Source: Halanaerobiales bacterium (GTDB taxonomy: Bacteria > Bacillota_F > Halanaerobiia > DY22613). From it: DNA of 8,474 nucleotides. The notes under the pieces were generated by a model, which was not told the origin of the DNA, did not search any database, and saw only the letters and a program-made list of their open reading frames with translations. The translations under genes were made by a program, and so were the position numbers. Positions 6,101 to 8,474 of this stretch are shown here, piece after piece (the first letter of the stretch is position 1; every line of letters begins with the position of its first letter). The stretch covers positions 1 through 8,474 of the forward strand of contig JAGMES010000177.1 in assembly GCA_023128035.1 (NCBI GenBank), read 5' to 3'.

Positions 6101-8474
6101 TTTGTCAATACACTTGCTATGAGAAACAATCCAGATGGAAATGAGACATATAAAGAATTCTTACAACAAGTAAGAAAAAATGCTTTAGAAGCATATGGAA
6201 ATCAGGATTATCAATTTGAAGAGTTAGTTGAGCAATTAGATTTAAGTAGGGATATGAGTAGAAACCCACTCTTTGATGTAATGTTTGCGATGCAAAATAT
6301 GCTTGGCCAAAATTGGCCTTGGCAAAACTTTTATAATGGAGAATTAAGAATTGATAATTTAGAATTAAAACCATATAATTTCGATTATAAAACATCCAAA
6401 TTTGATTTAACAATATCAGCAACTGAAATAGATGATGAAATAATCTTAAATTTTGAATACAGTACCAGACTATATAAAAGAGAAACTATTGAAAGAATGT
6501 TAGCTCATTTTAGAAATATACTCATAGCAGTAGCAGGTGATGCAGATATTAAATTAAGTGAAATTGAGATGCTTAACAAAGAAGAAAAAGACCAGGTTCT
6601 ATATGAATTTAATAACACAGATGTAGATTATCCAGAGTTTATCATAATCCAACAAATATTTGAAAGACAGGTAGCTAAAACTCCAGATAAGTTAGCTGTA
6701 GTTTTTGAAGATCAAGAGTTATCTTATAAAACGCTGAATGAGAAAGCTAATCAATTAGCTTGGAGATTACGAAATAAAGGTGTAAAGGCAGATACAATTG
6801 TGGGAATTATGTTAAACCGTTCTCTTGAACTAATCATTGGGATAATGGGTATTTTGAAAGCAGGTGGGGCTTATTTGCCAATTGATCCTACATATCCTGA
6901 GAATAGAATCGAATATATGGTTAAAGATAGCGAGATTGATTTATTGTTAACAGAAAGAGGATATCTAAGCAATGTAGATTTTGCAGGAAAAATATTAGAT
7001 GTACAAGATGAAAGTATTTATACAGGTGATAGTTCGAATCTGGATGTGATCAATCAATCTCATCATCTAGCATATATAATTTATACATCTGGCTCAACAG
7101 GTACACCTAAAGGGGTAATGATTGAACATAGAAATCTGGTTCGTCTCTTATTTAATGACCAATTCCAATTTGATTTTAATGAGGAAGATGTTTGGACTAT
7201 GTTCCATTCTCAATGTTTTGATTTTTCAGTATGGGAGATATTTGGAGCATTATTGTATGGTGGCAAATTGGTTGTTATTCCAAAACTAATTGCACAAAAT
7301 CCAGATGATTATTTAGAAATATTGCTAAAAGAAAAAGTAACAGTAGTTAATCAAACACCAACTTCTTTTTACAATTTGAGCAATAGTGAGATGCGCGCAC
7401 ACACGAAATCTTCTGAAAAAGAATTGAAAGTAAGATATATTATATTTGGAGGAGAGGCACTAAAACCAGTAATGTTAAAAGCCTGGAAGGAAAGGTATCC
7501 CAAGACAAGATTAATCAATATGTATGGAATCACAGAGACCACTGTACATGTGACATTTAAAGAGATTTTTGATGAAGATATTGAAATAAAAATAAGTAAT
7601 GTTGGTACACCAATTCCAACATTGAAGGTATATATTCTGGATAAACACAAACATCTTTTACCATGTGGAGTACCAGGTGAGTTATGTGTTACAGGTGCAG
7701 GAGTGGCGCGAGGATATTTAAATCGCCCTGAGTTGACAGAGAAGAAATTTATCAAAAATCCATTTAAGATCAATGATTCTGAGGAGCGACTATATTGTTC
7801 AGGCGATTATGCTAAACGCTTACCTGATGGAAATATAGAGTATCTTGGTAGAATTGATCGGCAGGTAAAGATAAGAGGTTTTAGAATAGAACTTGGAGAG
7901 ATAGAAAATCAATTGTTAAATTATAATCCAATCAAAGAAGCAATAGTGGTAGATAGTGAAGATAAAAATGGATCAAAATATCTTTGTGCTTATGTAGTCA
8001 CAGAGCAGGAAGTTACAGTAGGGAAATTGAGAGAATTCCTACTAAAAATTTTACCAGAATATATGATCCCATCTTATTTTGTACAACTAGATGAAATACC
8101 ATTAACTGCAAATGGCAAGATTGATCGAAAAGCACTTCCAGAACCTGAAGGTAACATCGTGGTAGGAACTGAATACGAAACTCCTCGAAATGAAACAGAA
8201 GAAAAGTTAGTAGAAATGTGGAAAGACGTATTGGGAATAGAAAAGGCAGGCATCAATGATAACTTCTTTGAGCTTGGAGGCCATTCTTTAAAGGCAACAA
8301 TATTGGCAGCTAAAATGCATAAAGAACTGGATGTAGAAGTATCATTAAGTGAGATATTTAAAAGACCAACTATAAAAGGAATAAGCGAATATATTCAAAA
8401 TGCTACAAAAACATCCTATGAGAAAATAGAAAAAGTAGAGCCTGCAGACTATTATGAAGCATCATCCGCACAAA
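2..8474 (+). CDS. Multimodular non-ribosomal peptide synthetase, partial at both ends
   Basis: One uninterrupted frame of 2824 codons covers the whole window, with no start or stop inside it. It encodes an NRPS, a cytoplasmic assembly-line enzyme that selects amino acids as aminoacyl-AMP, loads them on phosphopantetheine arms and joins them by peptide bonds. The order is C(tail)-A-PCP / C-A-PCP / C-A-PCP / C(start), i.e. three elongation modules of about 1,070 residues each, the usual size. Signature motifs seen: TSGSTG three times, NGKIDRK three times, GGHSL three times, HHIISDG twice. Pocket codes suggest X, Glu and Thr as consecutive residues. No epimerase domain follows any PCP here, so L-residues are expected from these modules. 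The upstream C tail shows that the chain begins before the window, and the downstream C start shows that it continues. The final product is not recognised. Family call is certain; substrates are inferred. Confidence 0.98.
218..1714 (+). other. Adenylation domain A1 (module 1), substrate unassigned
   Basis: About 499 residues (window residues 73-571), normal length for an A domain. Core motifs in order: LSYREL, LKAGGAYLPI, TSGSTGKPKG (668-697), FDVS (806-817), NGYGPTE (1085-1105), GELCISGEG, YKTGD (1352-1366), GRIDHQVKIRGFRIELGE and NGKIDRK, with the AMP-contacting lysine at 1691-1693. Alignment by eye to GrsA-PheA positions 235, 236, 239, 278, 299, 301, 322, 330, 331 and 517 gives D-V-C-Y-L-G-G-I-C-K. 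Asp235 and Lys517 fit an ordinary alpha-amino acid. I know no established code like this; the IC ending recalls PheA, but the rest does not. The usual GGE after strand 299-301 reads G-V-E (1016-1024). The domain looks active; its substrate is open. Confidence 0.93.
1751..1978 (+). other. Peptidyl carrier domain PCP1 (module 1)
   Basis: About 76 residues following the A1 NGKIDRK motif. The core DNFFELGGHSLKAT carries the serine (codon 1859-1861) that a phosphopantetheinyl transferase would modify to hold the thioester-bound residue. It ends with the helix TPTIKGISSYI. An approximately 15-residue linker (1979-2023, TKIAYEVIEKVDFA) joins it to C2; nearly the same linker follows PCP2 and a related one follows PCP3. 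The GGHS form, rather than the GGDS often seen before epimerases, fits a carrier that delivers straight to an LCL-type C domain. Confidence 0.96.
2171..2209 (+). repeat. 39-bp exact repeat, copy in C2
   Basis: These 39 bases are identical to 5384-5422 in C3. They encode the RRHETLRTSFET region (C-domain core motif 2). Identity at third codon positions as well shows recent duplication or gene conversion and not only protein-level constraint. Confidence 0.95.
2350..2391 (+). repeat. 42-bp exact repeat, copy in C2
   Basis: Identical to 5575-5616 in C3. It codes for the stretch LFRVGVIEVEENK just before the HHIISDG active-site motif. Surface residues and synonymous positions are conserved along with core ones, which again points to recent copying. 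Confidence 0.95.
3425..4927 (+). other. Adenylation domain A2 (module 2), predicted glutamate
   Basis: About 501 residues (window residues 1142-1642). Motifs: LTYREL, LKAGGAYLPI, TSGSTGKQKG (3866-3895, Gln where Pro is usual), FDASVKQIF (4004-4030), NIYGPTE (4295-4315), YRTGD, GRIDNQVKIRGYRIELGE and NGKIDRK, with the A10 lysine at 4904-4906. The pocket read against GrsA is D-A-K-D-I-G-I-V-D-K. The established surfactin Glu1 code is DAKDLGVVDK, so eight of ten positions are identical and two are conservative. Lys239 (4019-4021) would be expected to pair with the side-chain carboxylate; the Gln code has Gln there. DISDGTPTH and FDASVKQIF around the pocket are also typical of Glu/Gln domains. 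Glutamate is the best call, glutamine the alternative. Confidence 0.94.
4964..5191 (+). other. Peptidyl carrier domain PCP2 (module 2)
   Basis: About 76 residues, starting near YEAPRNQTEEKL. Core DDFFELGGHSLKAT with the phosphopantetheine-accepting serine at codon 5072-5074. The C-terminal half (VEVPLSEIFRTPTIKGIS) is almost the same as that of PCP1 in protein and DNA. It should carry the predicted glutamyl residue and then the growing peptide to C3. The linker at 5192-5236 (IKIAYEAIEKVDSA) parallels that after PCP1. Confidence 0.96.
5384..5422 (+). repeat. 39-bp exact repeat, copy in C3
   Basis: Second copy of the 39-bp repeat at 2171-2209, in the same place in the C-domain fold. The flanking bases differ by single substitutions. 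Confidence 0.95.
5575..5616 (+). repeat. 42-bp exact repeat, copy in C3
   Basis: Second copy of the 42-bp repeat at 2350-2391. The distance between the copies (3225 bp) is close to one module length, as expected for a tandem module duplication. The small difference from the 3213-bp offset of the 39-bp pair reflects the four-codon insertion in C3 between them. Confidence 0.95.
6303..6323 (+). repeat. Short TTGGC(C) direct-repeat cluster in C3
   Basis: TTGGCC occurs at 6303-6308 and 6313-6318, followed at once by TTGGC at 6319-6323. It lies in the five-residue insertion (LGQNWPW region) that C3 has relative to C2. It is locally GC-rich in an AT-rich gene. Slippage or a short local duplication is a reasonable origin. 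Confidence 0.65.
6644..8140 (+). other. Adenylation domain A3 (module 3), predicted threonine
   Basis: About 499 residues (window residues 2215-2713). Motifs: LSYKTLNEKA, LKAGGAYLPIDP, TSGSTGTPKG (7085-7114), FDFSVWEIF (7217-7243), NMYGITETTVH (7517-7549), GELCVTGAG, SGD in place of TGD (7799-7807), GRIDRQVKIRGFRIELGE and NGKIDRK, with the A10 lysine at 8117-8119. The pocket code reads D-F-W-N-I-G-M-V-H-K, identical to the established threonine code. The MYGITETTVH context and the NQTPTSF segment are also typical of Thr domains. Relative to A1 and A2 it lacks five residues (around TPKE) in the C-terminal subdomain near 8021-8032. Thr assignment is strong. Confidence 0.96.
8177..8404 (+). other. 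Peptidyl carrier domain PCP3 (module 3)
   Basis: About 76 residues, starting near YETPRNETEEKL. Core DNFFELGGHSLKAT with the phosphopantetheine serine at codon 8285-8287. The C-terminal half (VEVSLSEIFKRPTIKGISEYI) differs a little more from PCP1 and PCP2 than those two differ from each other. It should hold the threonyl-extended chain and pass it to the next condensation domain. The linker 8405-8449 (TKTSYEKIEKVEPA) keeps the IEKV pattern of the other PCP-C linkers. Confidence 0.96.
8450..8474 (+). other. Start of condensation domain C4 (module 4), cut by window end
   Basis: The last eight codons read YYEASSAQ, the same entry motif that opens C2 (2024) and C3 (5237). A fourth module therefore follows in the same polypeptide, so Thr is not the last residue. 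Another domain with a C-like fold cannot be fully excluded from so few residues, but the identity to the C2 and C3 starts favours an LCL-type C domain. Confidence 0.8.

Larger units (their letters stand above)
5237..6574 (+). other. Condensation domain C3 (module 3)
   Basis: About 446 residues (window residues 1746-2191), complete. Motifs: SSAQKRMYMLQQ, RRHETLRTSF, HHIISDG (5636-5656), YKDYAEWQ, IIGMFVNTLAMR, NQDYQFEELV and RNPLFDVMF. It should attach the PCP2-bound peptide to the threonyl residue on PCP3. No epimerase sits before it, so an LCL role fits. It is a close paralogue of C2. Compared with C2 it has two small in-frame insertions: about four residues near 5477-5503 (NCAFTLEYIE) and about five near 6299-6322 (MLGQNWPW). 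It lacks several C2 residues near KSxFDLTISA (around 6398-6440). Bases 6575-6643 form the C-A linker. Confidence 0.96.

Noticed and set aside
6303..6323. TTGGCC cluster as an operator or hairpin terminator
   Set aside because: It lies inside coding sequence; the inverted match is imperfect with no T-run after it, and it is better explained as short direct repeats.
7369..7773. Minus-strand open frame of 134 codons
   Set aside because: It lies fully antisense to the conserved A3 domain, has no recognisable family features, and follows from the AT-rich codon pattern of the plus-strand gene.
1..8474. Possible frameshift or pseudogene
   Set aside because: The same frame was followed line by line across the window and all domain motifs appear in it without a stop or shift.

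Overview
The window lies entirely inside one very large plus-strand gene for a modular non-ribosomal peptide synthetase (NRPS). A single reading frame (codons starting at base 2, last full codon ending at 8473) runs through all 2824 codons without a stop and remains open at both edges. Neither the true start, the true stop, a promoter nor a terminator is visible. The A/T-rich sequence, the heavy use of AGA, ATA, TTA and GAA codons, and the protein style suggest a low-GC Bacillota, probably Clostridium-like. This is inference; no taxonomic marker is present.

Domain order: tail of a condensation domain (C1, 2-145); module 1 adenylation A1 (218-1714) and carrier PCP1 (1751-1978); module 2 C2 (2024-3352), A2 (3425-4927), PCP2 (4964-5191); module 3 C3 (5237-6574), A3 (6644-8140), PCP3 (8177-8404); and the first residues of a following C domain (C4, 8450-8474). 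All three carrier domains have the phosphopantetheine serine (GGHS), both complete C domains have HHIISDG, and all three A domains keep the A10 lysine. The line therefore looks active. No epimerase, methyltransferase, cyclase, reductase or thioesterase domain occurs here.

Pocket residues read by hand against GrsA-PheA give A1 = DVCYLGGICK (no assignment I recognise), A2 = DAKDIGIVDK (glutamate type, close to the surfactin Glu code DAKDLGVVDK) and A3 = DFWNIGMVHK (identical to the established threonine code). The stretch should add X-Glu-Thr to a chain arriving from upstream and pass it to a further module.

The modules are strongly repetitive at DNA level. C2 and C3 share exact repeats of 39 and 42 bp, and the A-domain flanks, carriers and linkers are near-copies, while the substrate-pocket cores of the A domains differ sharply. 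That is the pattern expected from module duplication followed by exchange or divergence of the specificity cores. The most interesting points are the unassigned A1 pocket, which also lacks a usual glycine, and the mosaic architecture.
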